Shown here: positions 25,887 through 35,335 of the stretch, in pieces
Numbering within the stretch: the stretch's first letter is position 1
Layout of the letters: every line of letters begins with the position of its first letter
From: Vibrio sp. SCSIO 43136
Lineage (GTDB): Bacteria; Pseudomonadota; Gammaproteobacteria; Enterobacterales; Vibrionaceae
Direction: 5' to 3'
DNA length: 64,000 nucleotides
Assembly: GCF_023716565.1 (NCBI RefSeq)
Contig: NZ_CP071849.1
Span: forward strand, 1,550,001-1,614,000
The notes under the pieces: generated by a model
What the model was told of the DNA's origin: nothing
The model's input: only the letters and a program-made list of their open reading frames with translations
The model's database searches: none
Position numbers and translations under genes: made by a program

Positions 25887-26846
25887 TTATTCGAGATGAT
25901 AGAGGTGAAGTTTGGATTTCCCCAAAGCCAATTTTGCCTGCCCTATTAGACTAGCATTACCAATCGCTGTTATTTTTTGCTTTTCCAATTGAGTACAGAC
26001 CTTTAACCAACTCACATGAGCGATGTTAAGCCTAATAAGTATCGGGGGTAACGTTCTGTCCATTGTGCACTTATCTGGCCTTAATTGACGAGCGGTCCAA
26101 TCGACCAATTCAATGTAGTCGATAAGCTTAAATGGCAATCCATCTTGTACTTTATCCTCGACAGTACCAACAAACGGATATAGACACGGTGCGGTTTCGA
26201 GGTTATTGCGCAAAGCAGAAATACGAGTTCTTATTGATGTAAATGCTGAATTCTCAGGGGTTTTAGCTTCACCTGCCCGTACAGGGTTTAAGTCAACATA
26301 GGCCATCGCTGCTGCGAGTGCTTTTTCATCAAGCAATGCTTGGCTTTTGAAACGGCTTTCCCAAAAATGGCCAGTACACTTGTCTTCTCGATTGGCTCGA
26401 CAGGCAATGTCATAATTGAGTTCTTTCATAAACCAGCTCAACGACCACAAACGTTCACGCCAAACTTCTATTATCTCCAAGCACTTTAGTTTTTCTGCTT
26501 CACTAGATAGTTGATTTTGTTGCCACCTCTTAATAATCACAGGAAGTTTGTGCGCTAGTCCCCAACGTTTAATCACTTCATCTGGTGTTAAGGCTTGGGC
26601 CTTATTTCGGTTGACGTGCAGAACTAAATGAAAGTGATTGCTCATCACAGCATATGCACATACATCAATACAGTATGTATAAGTAAGTGATTGAATTTTT
26701 TCTTCGACCCAAGATCGTCGATGCTCGTAACTAGTGTTAGTCAGCTTATCTACACCACACAAAAAGCTGCGTCTCACGCAACGAGAAACACAGTGGTAAT
26801 AGGAAGTGGCCTCAACGGACACGAGCTTACTTCTAGCAGTAGTCAT
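25887..26846 (-). CDS. REP-associated tyrosine transposase (HUH, Y1)
   Basis: 319 residues. VMSNHFHLVLHV carries the HUH metal motif His71-Phe-His73, YVDLNPVRAG follows with the DLNPVRA segment diagnostic of the RAYT/TnpA-REP subgroup, and GHFWESRFKSQALL sits before it. These single-copy proteins nick and join single-stranded REP hairpins. I chose ATG 26846; an earlier in-frame ATG at 26873 is possible. The gene appears intact and is surrounded by six short repeats. Confidence 0.85.
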   Translation of the reverse strand: MTTARSKLVSVEATSYYHCVSRCVRRSFLCGVDKLTNTSYEHRRSWVEEKIQSLTYTYCIDVCAYAVMSNHFHLVLHVNRNKAQALTPDEVIKRWGLAHKLPVIIKRWQQNQLSSEAEKLKCLEIIEVWRERLWSLSWFMKELNYDIACRANREDKCTGHFWESRFKSQALLDEKALAAAMAYVDLNPVRAGEAKTPENSAFTSIRTRISALRNNLETAPCLYPFVGTVEDKVQDGLPFKLIDYIELVDWTARQLRPDKCTMDRTLPPILIRLNIAHVSWLKVCTQLEKQKITAIGNASLIGQAKLALGKSKLHLYHLE

Positions 26847-26946
26847 GAATGTAAGTAGCAATGAGTTTGCCAATAATTTAGCAATTGAGCTCCCGAGAAA
26901 ATGCGTGTGCTATCCGCTTAAAGGAGAATTCAGTCAAAATTCATAC

Positions 26947-26994
26947 TTTCGGTGTGTGTCCTCATAATAGAGTCAGCTTTTGGTGTCTGTCCTC
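26947..26994 (-). repeat. Two inverted motif copies right of the transposase
   Basis: TTTCGGTGTGTGTCCTC (26947-26963) and TTTTGGTGTCTGTCCTC (26978-26994) are reverse complements of the left-side motif. Confidence 0.65.
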
Positions 26995-27000
26995 TAAATA

Positions 27001-27029
27001 AAAAAACCGAGTGCTTCGCCAGCACTCGG
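27001..27029 (-). terminator. Terminator of the 885-aa lipoprotein gene
   Basis: CCGAGTGCT (27007-27015) with AGCACTCGG (27021-27029); the leftward strand continues into a T-run (A's at 27001-27006). Confidence 0.88.
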
Positions 27030-27070
27030 ATTTATGTCACTTAATTGTGTGATTCTAGCGCTCCTGCAAA

Positions 27071-29728
27071 TTAATGCTCAGCGCCAACAACGATCACATA
27101 AACATCAGACGAAACACTGCCATGCGTTGTCCAATCCCCTAGGCCAAGTGAGTCGTTGCTTTGCTCTTGCAGCAAACTCTTAACCGCAATACCTAGATTA
27201 TCGTATCTCCAAGAGGTCATTGCGATGGTCTCTTTGAGGTTTACAGGCGTGTTATTCGCATCTTTTGCATTGGAAATAACGATATCGCCGTCTACATAAT
27301 CCCACGTACCGATGCCAACACTTTGTGAACCTTCTTTCACGTTAACGCTGCGCTGTCCGTTTGGCTGATCATAGAAGACGTAGCTTTGGTTCAAGTTTTT
27401 CAGCGTGAAGTGTTTCACTGGCTCGTTTAATAGCAAAGTGGTAACTGCTGATTCAATGTTCATGACAGTATTGCTGGCTGCTTTACAATCAGTAATCGCT
27501 GCTTGGTATTGTTCAATGCTCGATAGAGAAATCGGATTGTCGTTAGAATCCCTTGAGTCATCCCCTGTTGTACAAGACTGAACACCTTGATGCTCTATAC
27601 GTGCCGCAAGTGGTGCCATTTTGTCTGCGAATGCCGGAGCGAGATCAGCGCTAATGGTGTAGAACTTACCATTAACCAAGTTTTCTTCACCTGTACCAGA
27701 AAGGCTGTTGAATTGAACCGTAGGCTGATTAGTCTCACTATTAACCGCACACACTGTCGATATCGCTGTTGCACGATTTTCATTAGACAGATAGAAGGTC
27801 GGATAGATGCTCATCACATCATCACACGTTAATGCTGATGCAAAAGAGACGCTGGCAAATGGCTGGTTATTCAACGCATTAAGACCATTAAGCATCACGC
27901 TTGTTGCTGGGTCTATATAACCATTGTTATGCCACAAGAAGGAGCGGTAAATGGTGCCTGATGCACGCATGTTCAAGGTGCTTTCCACATGTTTACTGGT
28001 AGTAAAAATATCCCCTAGCCATACCGTAGCTGCGCCGTTGGTTTGACTAGTTTGCGAGGTTGCTTTGATCAAGTAACCCTGACTGAAGTCATACGCTTTA
28101 ACAATAGAGATATGATCCACTTCGTCTGAAGTGCCATCATTAACTACCGTTTTGATGATATCTCCTTCAACACTGTAAGTGCCCACTTGTAGGTTAGGCT
28201 CAGAACAAGTGTAGTCGGTACTAATATCAGAGAAATAAAGGACGTTGTTTTCAAACTTAAGTGAGTAACACCCAAGCATCGGATGCTCTGCTACAGCGCT
28301 GTTTTCAATAGAGTAAAATACCTTGTTTTCCAGAGGGTGAGTTACCGCAACATCTGATGGTTTGATGGTATAGAAGATATTAACACTGGCTTGATCTTGG
28401 TTAACTGCATCTTGTGCCCACACTACCAAGTTAAACTCACCATCAACTGTTGGAGTACCTTTAATTACCAACTGACCACTACTGATGGTTGCACTCATAC
28501 CCGGGGCATCTGTATCCGCATTGATGGTTAACGCCGCAACATCTTCGTCAATGAACAAGCCGTCTAAGCTGAAGGTCTGCTCTGGGAATTCAACCCCTTT
28601 GGTAAACTCGATCGCTTTAATGGTCTCAACAAATGTCGCTTTAGTCTCTTCGTCGACACTTGGCGCAAGATCTGGAGAAGTAAAGGTAACTTTCAGCTCC
28701 ACAGGGTTGGAGCGAGCACCGTGAGAATCGATAGCAAAGATATAGAAAGTGTAAACCCCGGCTTTATCATGTTTGATATTGAAGAGCACACCTTCATTAC
28801 TGAGACTCACGCCATTTTGATACTCAGAGTCAGTAGATACTTTAAGGGTGAATGAATCACCGCTATCAACATCCTCAAACGCCAAACCGTACTGTGAAGC
28901 GAGGTTAATACTGGTGGTGCCACCGACAGAAATTTCAGACTTAAAGGTGAGATCTTTCGCACCAATACTCTTAGGTCGGTGGTTAACAGTGATTGGATCA
29001 ACACTACCATCTTCTTTGATGTCGCCGACAACCGGATTAAAACCTTCAAGCTCGTCAGCACTGGTTTTGTCCTTAACTTCCGTCGCCACTTGCTTAACAA
29101 TCGTCAGTTTAGACTCTGGGCTGATGTTGGCTTTATCGTGGTTATCGACCAGCACTTCACCAATCACTTCAAGCTGCTTACTCTTCAATGCATCTTGCGG
29201 TGAGTTGGTGGCAGAAAGGTAATCACCAAAAGCATCATCATTATCAACAGGGATGCCGCTCTCAACTAAGGCATCAACAACGCTTTTTTGCGCCGCAGCT
29301 AAGTCTAACGTTGAGTCGTTTTCTAGCTTTTCTACCACTAAGTTTGTCAGAGGGTTAACAACAACTGCACCCGCTGGTGCTTTCAATGTGAAGGCACTTT
29401 CAACAACACCACGGGTCATATCCACCGTTGTGCCAGGCGTTGCTGTCACACACAATGGTTTATCTTTATATTGACCATCAACTTTCAATTGGCCTTTTTC
29501 ATCCGTCACACCAAGATCGGTTTCACAAACGCCATTGTTATCGTTATCTACCTTAACGCTTGCTTTATGCAAGTAGCCATCTAAAGCCGTGACTGTAAAG
29601 CCTGTTACTGGTGTAGGGTTGCCAGAGTCAGTAGATGAATCCGACCCTCCCCCACAGCCCGTCACTAATGCTGCTGTTACTGCCGCAGCTACCATGGTTT
29701 TGTTGTTATACAACCAACGTGTGTTCAT
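27071..29728 (-). CDS. Large surface lipoprotein with cadherin/Ig-like repeats
   Basis: 885 residues. The N-terminus ends in LVTGCGGGSDSS, a lipobox with the lipidated Cys at residue 25, followed by a Ser/Thr/Gly linker. TALDGYLHKASVKVDNDNNGVCE is an acidic Asn/Asp-rich calcium-loop-like segment. Mid-protein stretches (SINLASQYGLAFEDVDSGDSF; VDSHGARSNPVELKVTF-like; LFIDEDVAALTINADTD) have the pattern of cadherin-like putative Ig repeats. The C-terminal 400 residues are not recognised. Probably an outer-membrane-anchored, calcium-dependent adhesin or binding protein. Single-gene unit with its own terminator. Confidence 0.75.
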   Translation of the reverse strand: MNTRWLYNNKTMVAAAVTAALVTGCGGGSDSSTDSGNPTPVTGFTVTALDGYLHKASVKVDNDNNGVCETDLGVTDEKGQLKVDGQYKDKPLCVTATPGTTVDMTRGVVESAFTLKAPAGAVVVNPLTNLVVEKLENDSTLDLAAAQKSVVDALVESGIPVDNDDAFGDYLSATNSPQDALKSKQLEVIGEVLVDNHDKANISPESKLTIVKQVATEVKDKTSADELEGFNPVVGDIKEDGSVDPITVNHRPKSIGAKDLTFKSEISVGGTTSINLASQYGLAFEDVDSGDSFTLKVSTDSEYQNGVSLSNEGVLFNIKHDKAGVYTFYIFAIDSHGARSNPVELKVTFTSPDLAPSVDEETKATFVETIKAIEFTKGVEFPEQTFSLDGLFIDEDVAALTINADTDAPGMSATISSGQLVIKGTPTVDGEFNLVVWAQDAVNQDQASVNIFYTIKPSDVAVTHPLENKVFYSIENSAVAEHPMLGCYSLKFENNVLYFSDISTDYTCSEPNLQVGTYSVEGDIIKTVVNDGTSDEVDHISIVKAYDFSQGYLIKATSQTSQTNGAATVWLGDIFTTSKHVESTLNMRASGTIYRSFLWHNNGYIDPATSVMLNGLNALNNQPFASVSFASALTCDDVMSIYPTFYLSNENRATAISTVCAVNSETNQPTVQFNSLSGTGEENLVNGKFYTISADLAPAFADKMAPLAARIEHQGVQSCTTGDDSRDSNDNPISLSSIEQYQAAITDCKAASNTVMNIESAVTTLLLNEPVKHFTLKNLNQSYVFYDQPNGQRSVNVKEGSQSVGIGTWDYVDGDIVISNAKDANNTPVNLKETIAMTSWRYDNLGIAVKSLLQEQSNDSLGLGDWTTHGSVSSDVYVIVVGAEH

Positions 29729-30115
29729 CCAACATTATCCTTAATTACTTATAAATAGACTTATCTGGTCCGACATCTGCCCTGCCCGAACCGGATATGC
29801 AATCATAGGATATTAATTAAGTTGATATCATTGATATTTTATATAAAAGCGATCGTAATCACTTAATTTTATGAATGAGCAACACAGGAAACATTGACCT
29901 TACTAATCAATTAGATAGTGAACTGAGATTAGACCTATTGCAGGATGCCATACCCTATAAAAAGCACAAACGCAGGTTCTTACCCACTGACACATTTGCG
30001 GTAATTTGAGCTAAATCATTAACCAAAATTATCCTAGCAATAACTATTGATAATCATGAATTATCACTATCTGAGCTAACATGAATTATCACTTATTGAA
30101 GACATAGAGAAAGTC
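29729..30115. other. Divergent promoter region
   Basis: 387 bp, AT-rich. ATCTGGTCCG at 29765-29774, shared with the malE leader, lies in the lipoprotein leader. Two direct repeats (see 30055) precede the oxidoreductase gene. No reading frame or RNA seen. Confidence 0.5.
30055..30094. promoter_or_regulatory. Direct repeats upstream of the MDR gene
   Basis: CATGAATTATCACT occurs at 30055-30068 and again at 30080-30093, 25 bp apart start to start and 23-61 bp before the gene. Tandem sites with this phasing suggest a dimeric regulator. Regulator unknown. Confidence 0.4.
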
Positions 30116-31102
30116 ATGAAAGCCATCACTTACCAAAAATCTCAAGATACCTTTACCGTCACGCAACTAGATACTCCAAGCATTCACAAGCCATATGATG
30201 TATTGGTTAAGGTGGACGCCGTTGGACTTAACCCAGTCGATGCCAAAGTGCATTTGTGGAACAGTATGGTTGATGGCTTTGATGACTCTTTTGTTGGTGG
30301 GTTGGATGTCTCTGGTGAAATCATCGCCCTGGGTTCAGCCGTAGAAGGCTGGAGCATTGGAGATAAGGTACTTTATCACGGTAATATGACACGCACTCAA
30401 GGCGGCTTTGCCGAGTTTGCAGTTCAGGACGCTCGAACCTTAGTTGCTCACCCAAATGTCTCCCCAGAGGTTGCGGCTGCAACGCCTTGTGCTGCATGGA
30501 CTGCATACCGAGCACTAGTCGATAAGCTTGCTATCGAGCAGAGAAATTCCATCTTCATCGCAGGGGGCTCTGGCGGTGTGGGAAGCTTTGCGATTCAAAT
30601 GGCTAAGCACTTTGGGGTAGAAACCATTATCACCAGCTGCTCTGAGCGCAACCATGAGTTCGTTAAACAACTCGGCGCCACCCATATCCTTAATTATCAA
30701 TCACAAGATATCGAACAAGAGGTGATGCAAATCACCAATGGGATTGGTGTTGATGTCGCCCTAGATTGCGTGGGTGGTGACAACGACAAGCTATGCGCTG
30801 CGGTACTCAGCTTTGAAGGTGAAATGGTTGAACTAGTAAAAACCGTCGAGCCTGCGAGCTACCATAATGCCTTCCTACGAGGACTCACTTTTCACCAGCT
30901 CAGCCTTGGCTCTGGACATCGCAATGGCGAGAAAGGCTTACAATCTCTGGTCAATGCTGGGAAACAAGTTTCGGCATTACTAGAGCAAGGCGTACTTACC
31001 GTACCTAACCTTCAAATCATCACTCTCGAACAAGTTGGAGATGCATTGAAAGACATGCGTAATCAGCGAACCGTAGGGAAGATTGTGGCGAAGCTAGATT
31101 AA
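30116..31102 (+). CDS. Zinc-independent MDR alcohol dehydrogenase/quinone reductase
   Basis: 328 residues, medium-chain dehydrogenase fold: GroES-like N-terminal domain and a Rossmann domain with IAGGSGGVGSFAIQMAK (AxxGGxG nucleotide motif). The catalytic zinc cysteine and histidine set of classical alcohol dehydrogenases is not evident, so the quinone oxidoreductase-like branch with NADPH fits best. Physiological substrate unknown. Nothing follows on the same strand; a GACTCC/GGAGTC hairpin at 31136-31155 lacks a T-run. Confidence 0.8.
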   Translation: MKAITYQKSQDTFTVTQLDTPSIHKPYDVLVKVDAVGLNPVDAKVHLWNSMVDGFDDSFVGGLDVSGEIIALGSAVEGWSIGDKVLYHGNMTRTQGGFAEFAVQDARTLVAHPNVSPEVAAATPCAAWTAYRALVDKLAIEQRNSIFIAGGSGGVGSFAIQMAKHFGVETIITSCSERNHEFVKQLGATHILNYQSQDIEQEVMQITNGIGVDVALDCVGGDNDKLCAAVLSFEGEMVELVKTVEPASYHNAFLRGLTFHQLSLGSGHRNGEKGLQSLVNAGKQVSALLEQGVLTVPNLQIITLEQVGDALKDMRNQRTVGKIVAKLD

Positions 31103-31265
31103 TACATAATTGATGAATCGCAGAATCTTGACCATAGACTCCTATCTAGGAGTCTGTGACCATTTCTACACTCGATATTGCTTGGATTATAGCATTGGCT
31201 ATACAAGAAGCACCACGTCGGCTCACTAATACAAATACTATAAACAATATCCGTCAATCGGAGCT

Positions 31266-31760
31266 TTATTCCGCTAACTCCAACTGCCAATACCCCACCG
31301 AGCGCTTTTCACCAAACTTCACTCCGATATTGGCAAACTCGCCAACTTTCTTGAAACCAAGGCGCTCGTGAAGTCGGATACTGGCAGGATTTGGTAGGGC
31401 AATAACACCGATAACATTGGTAAAGTTATCTTGTTTTAGTCGCTCAAAAAGTGCGGTGTAGAGTGCGATGCCAAGTCCTTTGCCAGTGTGTCGGTGCGAT
31501 ACATAAACTGAAGGTTCAACGGTAAAGCGGTACGCCGAGCGAGCTTTCCAAGTGCTAGCGTAGGCATAGCCGACCACCTCTCCATCTATCTCCATCACAA
31601 GCCACGGATATCCTGCAGCCACAACTTGCTCCACTCTTTTTGCCATCTCACTTGAAGCCACTATTTCTTCTTCAAATGAGATAAAAGTAGATTCTACATA
31701 GTAATTGTAGATATCGGCGATGGCTGCCGAGTCCGAGAGATTCGCTTCTCTGATATTCAT
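31266..31760 (-). CDS. GNAT N-acetyltransferase, phosphinothricin-acetyltransferase-like
   Basis: 164 residues. Start ATG 31760 follows a very strong GGAGGGGGAC site. IREANLSDSAAIADIYNYYVESTFISFEEE is the typical N-terminus of the Pat/YncA subgroup, and VSHRHTGKGLGIALYTALFE the acetyl-CoA-binding R/Q-x-x-G-x-G/A loop. Family members acetylate amino acids or xenobiotic amines such as methionine sulfoximine. Single gene; substrate not resolved. Confidence 0.82.
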   Translation of the reverse strand: MNIREANLSDSAAIADIYNYYVESTFISFEEEIVASSEMAKRVEQVVAAGYPWLVMEIDGEVVGYAYASTWKARSAYRFTVEPSVYVSHRHTGKGLGIALYTALFERLKQDNFTNVIGVIALPNPASIRLHERLGFKKVGEFANIGVKFGEKRSVGYWQLELAE

Positions 31761-31863
31761 GTCCCCCTCCTTGGCGATCAAAATCATACAGCTTGGCTTA
31801 ACCTACCACTAGATGCTCAAATCGGCGACAAACAATTAGAGATTACTAGTCTCCCTAAATCAA

Positions 31864-33495
31864 TTACAACTTCACCGCAAACGCTTCATAGGGCGATAAA
31901 TTAAGCTCAGCGCCAAGCTTGGTCGGTATCTCGTAATTACCAATCAAGCCCGTGACTTTAAATTGCTGATATTGCTCTGGTACAGATAAACTTACTCTCT
32001 CACCACTAAAGTTATTAACCACTAGCAAGCGCTCGTTTTGATACTCTCTTAGATAAGCAAACACCTGCTCACTGGCATCCCACAGTGGGGTAAAGTTTCC
32101 ATACACAATAGCTGGGTGCGCTTTGCGCAGCTCGATCAGCTTTTGGTAGTGGTAGAACACCGAGTTGGGATCATTAAGTGCGGCATCAACATTAATCTCA
32201 GGGTAATTTGGGTTGAGCTTGATCCACGGCTGACCATCGGTAAAGCCAGCGTTTTGGGCGCTGCTCCAATGCATCGGTGTACGGGCGTTATCCCGACCAT
32301 TTTCATGAATAGCGGCCATCATCTGTTCATGACTGACACCTGCCGCCGTTTTTACTTGGTAGAAGTTGCGGGTCTCAATGTCTTGGTAGTCTTCCAAGGT
32401 GTCAAAGGCGACGTTCGTCATGCCAATCTCTTCGCCTTGATAGATGTAAGGCGTGCCCTTCAGAAAGTGAAGTGCCGTGGCGAGCATCTTGGCAGACTCA
32501 ATACGATATTGACCGTCATCACCAAAGTTAGATACCGCACGTGGCAGGTCGTGGTTATTCCAAAACAGTGAGTTCCAGCCGTCATCTGCTAGCTCTTGTT
32601 GCCACTTAGTCAACACCCGCTTAAATGAGCGCAAATCCAAAGGTTTTGGGTCCCATTTGTCGCCATTATTCCAGCGCTGAGTAATGTGCTCAAACTGGAA
32701 CACCATTGAAAACTCGTTGCGTTCAGGTTGGCTATAGAGCTTGGCAATTTCCGGTGTCGCCCCCCATGTTTCGCCTACAGTAATCAGGTCTTTACCACCA
32801 AACGTTTCTCGGTTCATTTGCTGGATCATCGGGTGAAGACGCTCACCATTATTGGTGATGCCCTTATCAATTTCTTTGCCAATCAAGTCAATGACATCGA
32901 GACGGAAGCCACCAATGCCTTTCTCGATCCACCAGTTCATCATCTTGTAGACCTCTTCGGCCACTTTTGGGTTTTCCCAATTTAGATCTGGCTGGCGTTT
33001 AGAAAACAGGTGCAAATAGAACTGTTGGGTGGTCTCATCCCATTGCCACGCACTGCCACCAAAAATGGAGTCTAAGTCATTGGGTGGGTTGCCATGCTCG
33101 TCTGCATCTCGCCAAATATAAAAATCACGATATGGGCTCGATTTAGAACTGCGAGCCGACACAAACCAAGGGTGTTCATCCGAGGTGTGGTTCACGACCA
33201 GATCCATCACAATTTTAATGCCGCGCTGTTTTGCCTCAGCAAACAGTCGCTCCATATCTTCCATAGACCCAAATTCTTGTGCGATGGCTTGGTAATCAGA
33301 AATGTCATAACCGTTATCATCCATCGGCGATTGGTACACAGGAGATAACCAGATAACATCAATGCCCAACATCTTTAGGTAATCAAGTTTACTTATAACA
33401 CCGGGTAAATCACCGATGCCGTCTCCATTGGAGTCACAAAAGCTGCGAGGATAGATCTGGTAAACAACGGCATCATGCCACCACTGAAATTTCAT
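31864..33495 (-). CDS. GH13 oligo-1,6-glucosidase/alpha-glucosidase
   Basis: 543 residues, cytoplasmic GH13 (subfamily 31-like). DSNGDGIGDL near residue 21 is the calcium loop; catalytic residues are Asp200 (GGFRLDV), Glu242 (TVGETWG) and Asp316 (NNHDLPR). Val201 directly after the nucleophile is the residue associated with alpha-1,6 specificity in oligo-1,6-glucosidases, where alpha-1,4 enzymes carry Thr. It should cut isomaltose or panose. Trehalose-6-phosphate hydrolase is a related alternative. Divergent from a LysR gene 117 bp away, which is the obvious candidate regulator. Confidence 0.87.
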   Translation of the reverse strand: MKFQWWHDAVVYQIYPRSFCDSNGDGIGDLPGVISKLDYLKMLGIDVIWLSPVYQSPMDDNGYDISDYQAIAQEFGSMEDMERLFAEAKQRGIKIVMDLVVNHTSDEHPWFVSARSSKSSPYRDFYIWRDADEHGNPPNDLDSIFGGSAWQWDETTQQFYLHLFSKRQPDLNWENPKVAEEVYKMMNWWIEKGIGGFRLDVIDLIGKEIDKGITNNGERLHPMIQQMNRETFGGKDLITVGETWGATPEIAKLYSQPERNEFSMVFQFEHITQRWNNGDKWDPKPLDLRSFKRVLTKWQQELADDGWNSLFWNNHDLPRAVSNFGDDGQYRIESAKMLATALHFLKGTPYIYQGEEIGMTNVAFDTLEDYQDIETRNFYQVKTAAGVSHEQMMAAIHENGRDNARTPMHWSSAQNAGFTDGQPWIKLNPNYPEINVDAALNDPNSVFYHYQKLIELRKAHPAIVYGNFTPLWDASEQVFAYLREYQNERLLVVNNFSGERVSLSVPEQYQQFKVTGLIGNYEIPTKLGAELNLSPYEAFAVKL

Positions 33496-33612
33496 AAGTT
33501 AACTGCCTAAAAAACTATTGAACATAGTAACGACTATAGTGTGATACTCACCACTTTAGAAATTGAACTTTTTTGCCATGATATTAATTATCTTGATATC
33601 ACTGGATATAGC

Positions 33613-34527
33613 ATGAACCGCGTACACCGATATTTTTTGATGGTAGCTCGTACCGGCAATATTAAAAAGGCCGCTGAGCAACTTTACGTCACCCAACCCG
33701 CCCTTACCTCAGCAATTAAAAAACTCGAAGCAGATATGGGCGTACCACTGTTAATCCGCCGCTCTAAAGGCGTTGACCTGACGGAATATGGTGAGGTGTT
33801 TTTGCGGTACGTGGAAGAAGAGCAAGACAAACATCTAACCATGATGCATAGCATCCAAGACATGTATCAGCGAGAGCAGGGAAAGCTTAAAGTTGGTGTA
33901 GGCGAAGTCTGGTGGGAATTGTTTGCTCGTCACAGTATTACCCAGTATCAGCAGCAAAACCCTAACAGCTCGCTTTACCTTGAGTTTGGCAATAACCTTG
34001 CGTTGATGTATCACCTCATCCAAGGAGACATTGACTTGCTGATTGGTCATGAAGTGACGGGGCTTAAAGAATCCATACCCGTGACATTTCGTCCGCTGCT
34101 CAATGACAGAGAAGCCATCTTTGTACGGGAAGGCCATCCCCTACTTACTCAGTGTGAAAAGAATATTGCAGACTTTCCAGTCATTCGGATCACGCCCGCT
34201 CATCAACGTCACCATTCGGTGTTAAACAGTGTCATCGACTTCACTAGCGAAATCCAAAAAGGGGTATCCGATACCTCAGTGGTTTATCAAGTTGACTCAC
34301 TATTGGCGAGCCTTGATCTACTTAAAGCCACGGATGCCATTATGCCCTATAGCGATTGCATGCAAGCGTGGATGAAGAAAAATGGCATCGAGCTACTGTC
34401 CGTCAATCATGAACGAGTCGGCAATGTTGGGATATACCATAAGCGCCAGCTAGAAGATCAAAAGACGCTCGACTTAATCGATAAAATGCGTACTAGCGTC
34501 GAAATGTTAGCACTAAAACAAAGTTAA
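33613..34527 (+). CDS. LysR-family regulator
   Basis: 304 residues: FLMVARTGNIKKAAEQLYVTQPALTSAIKKLEADMGVPLL is the winged helix-turn-helix (given as landmark), followed by an effector domain. I chose ATG 33613 over a frame opening 24 codons earlier, since the HTH normally begins within a few residues of the start. It faces the GH13 gene. The stop overlaps the convergent 34524 gene by 4 bp. Effector unknown. Confidence 0.82.
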   Translation: MNRVHRYFLMVARTGNIKKAAEQLYVTQPALTSAIKKLEADMGVPLLIRRSKGVDLTEYGEVFLRYVEEEQDKHLTMMHSIQDMYQREQGKLKVGVGEVWWELFARHSITQYQQQNPNSSLYLEFGNNLALMYHLIQGDIDLLIGHEVTGLKESIPVTFRPLLNDREAIFVREGHPLLTQCEKNIADFPVIRITPAHQRHHSVLNSVIDFTSEIQKGVSDTSVVYQVDSLLASLDLLKATDAIMPYSDCMQAWMKKNGIELLSVNHERVGNVGIYHKRQLEDQKTLDLIDKMRTSVEMLALKQS

Positions 34528-35150
34528 GCTTTAGCGAAATGCAGTCGATTATTGCACAGTAATATGAACAGGACGCACAGACCAATGAGTACAAAACTTA
34601 CAAGGCCGTATAACGTCCACTCTATGCGGGCAGAATGCGCTCGTACCTGCGCCATGCGATTCTCTACATCTTGCGAGGCCTGCACAATAACTTTGTTTAG
34701 GGTTGAGAAGATTTGATGGTGCACCGACTCGAATGCAGGCGCAACTTTATTGCCCTCGGCATTGCCCTGCTCGATATAGATTCGGGAGAGTTTCACTGCG
34801 GTGCGATAATAAATGTCTAATTCTTTAGCGAGCTTTTGATAGAGAAGAAGATCTTCCGTTGGTAAGGCCTTCAAGTCCTCAAGCAATTGATTTGCTTGGT
34901 GGTAATGCTCGGTCGCTTCGCCTGCGTGCACATATTCGCCACGAGTGGCACTGGCGACCGCCAGAATGCGTTGGATCTCAAGTAGACTCTCTCTAAGTGC
35001 TATCCCTTTAGACTCTCGCACTTGAGCGACATTTTCTATATATGCAGAATTATTGCGTATGGTTTGAAGCTGAAATGCAATAAAAGCCGTGACGAAAACG
35101 ATCGCCAATAGGGCCACTGCAACACTGATACGCACGTGACGAATTAACAT
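34524..35150 (-). CDS. Sensor-only membrane protein (MCP-type four-helix bundle)
   Basis: 208 residues: membrane span about 8-28, a helical periplasmic region (29-180) with the look of a 4HB_MCP ligand domain, a second span (about 184-203) and then only five residues. No HAMP, signalling, kinase or GGDEF domain follows, and the downstream sequence does not hold a broken one. It may be a stand-alone sensor working with a partner, or a decayed chemoreceptor. A similar stub lies at 60501-61127. Confidence 0.65.
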   Translation of the reverse strand: MLIRHVRISVAVALLAIVFVTAFIAFQLQTIRNNSAYIENVAQVRESKGIALRESLLEIQRILAVASATRGEYVHAGEATEHYHQANQLLEDLKALPTEDLLLYQKLAKELDIYYRTAVKLSRIYIEQGNAEGNKVAPAFESVHHQIFSTLNKVIVQASQDVENRMAQVRAHSARIEWTLYGLVSFVLIGLCVLFILLCNNRLHFAKA

Positions 35151-35335
35151 TATATATGCCTGAGTTTTCTAGCCTAGCTTGCTCTTTTATCAGAGCTTGG
35201 AATCACTCAACTGTAACAAAAATGATTAGTGCTCACTCACAGTCAATGCCAATGGCACTCTATATTGTGATATGCATCCAGTTTATATGCCATCCTGTAT
35301 AAATGAGCTAGCATATCGCAGGTGTTACTCACCAT

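Larger units (their letters stand above)
25401..26994 (-). mobile_element. REP-associated HUH transposase locus
   Basis: The span from the first left motif copy to the last right copy holds one Y1 transposase gene, a strong hairpin and six short motif copies, those on the right inverted relative to the left. This arrangement is that of a domesticated RAYT with its REP-like repeats rather than a classical IS with terminal inverted repeats; I see no target duplication. Confidence 0.55.

Noticed and set aside
28848..29222. 124-codon frame antisense to the lipoprotein gene
   Set aside because: Shadow of the real gene on the other strand; Ser/Leu-rich composition typical of antisense frames. Similar antisense frames at 57709 and 42551 were dropped for the same reason.
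31136..31155. AGACTCC/GGAGTCT hairpin as terminator of the MDR gene
   Set aside because: No T-run on either strand; mentioned under the gene only.
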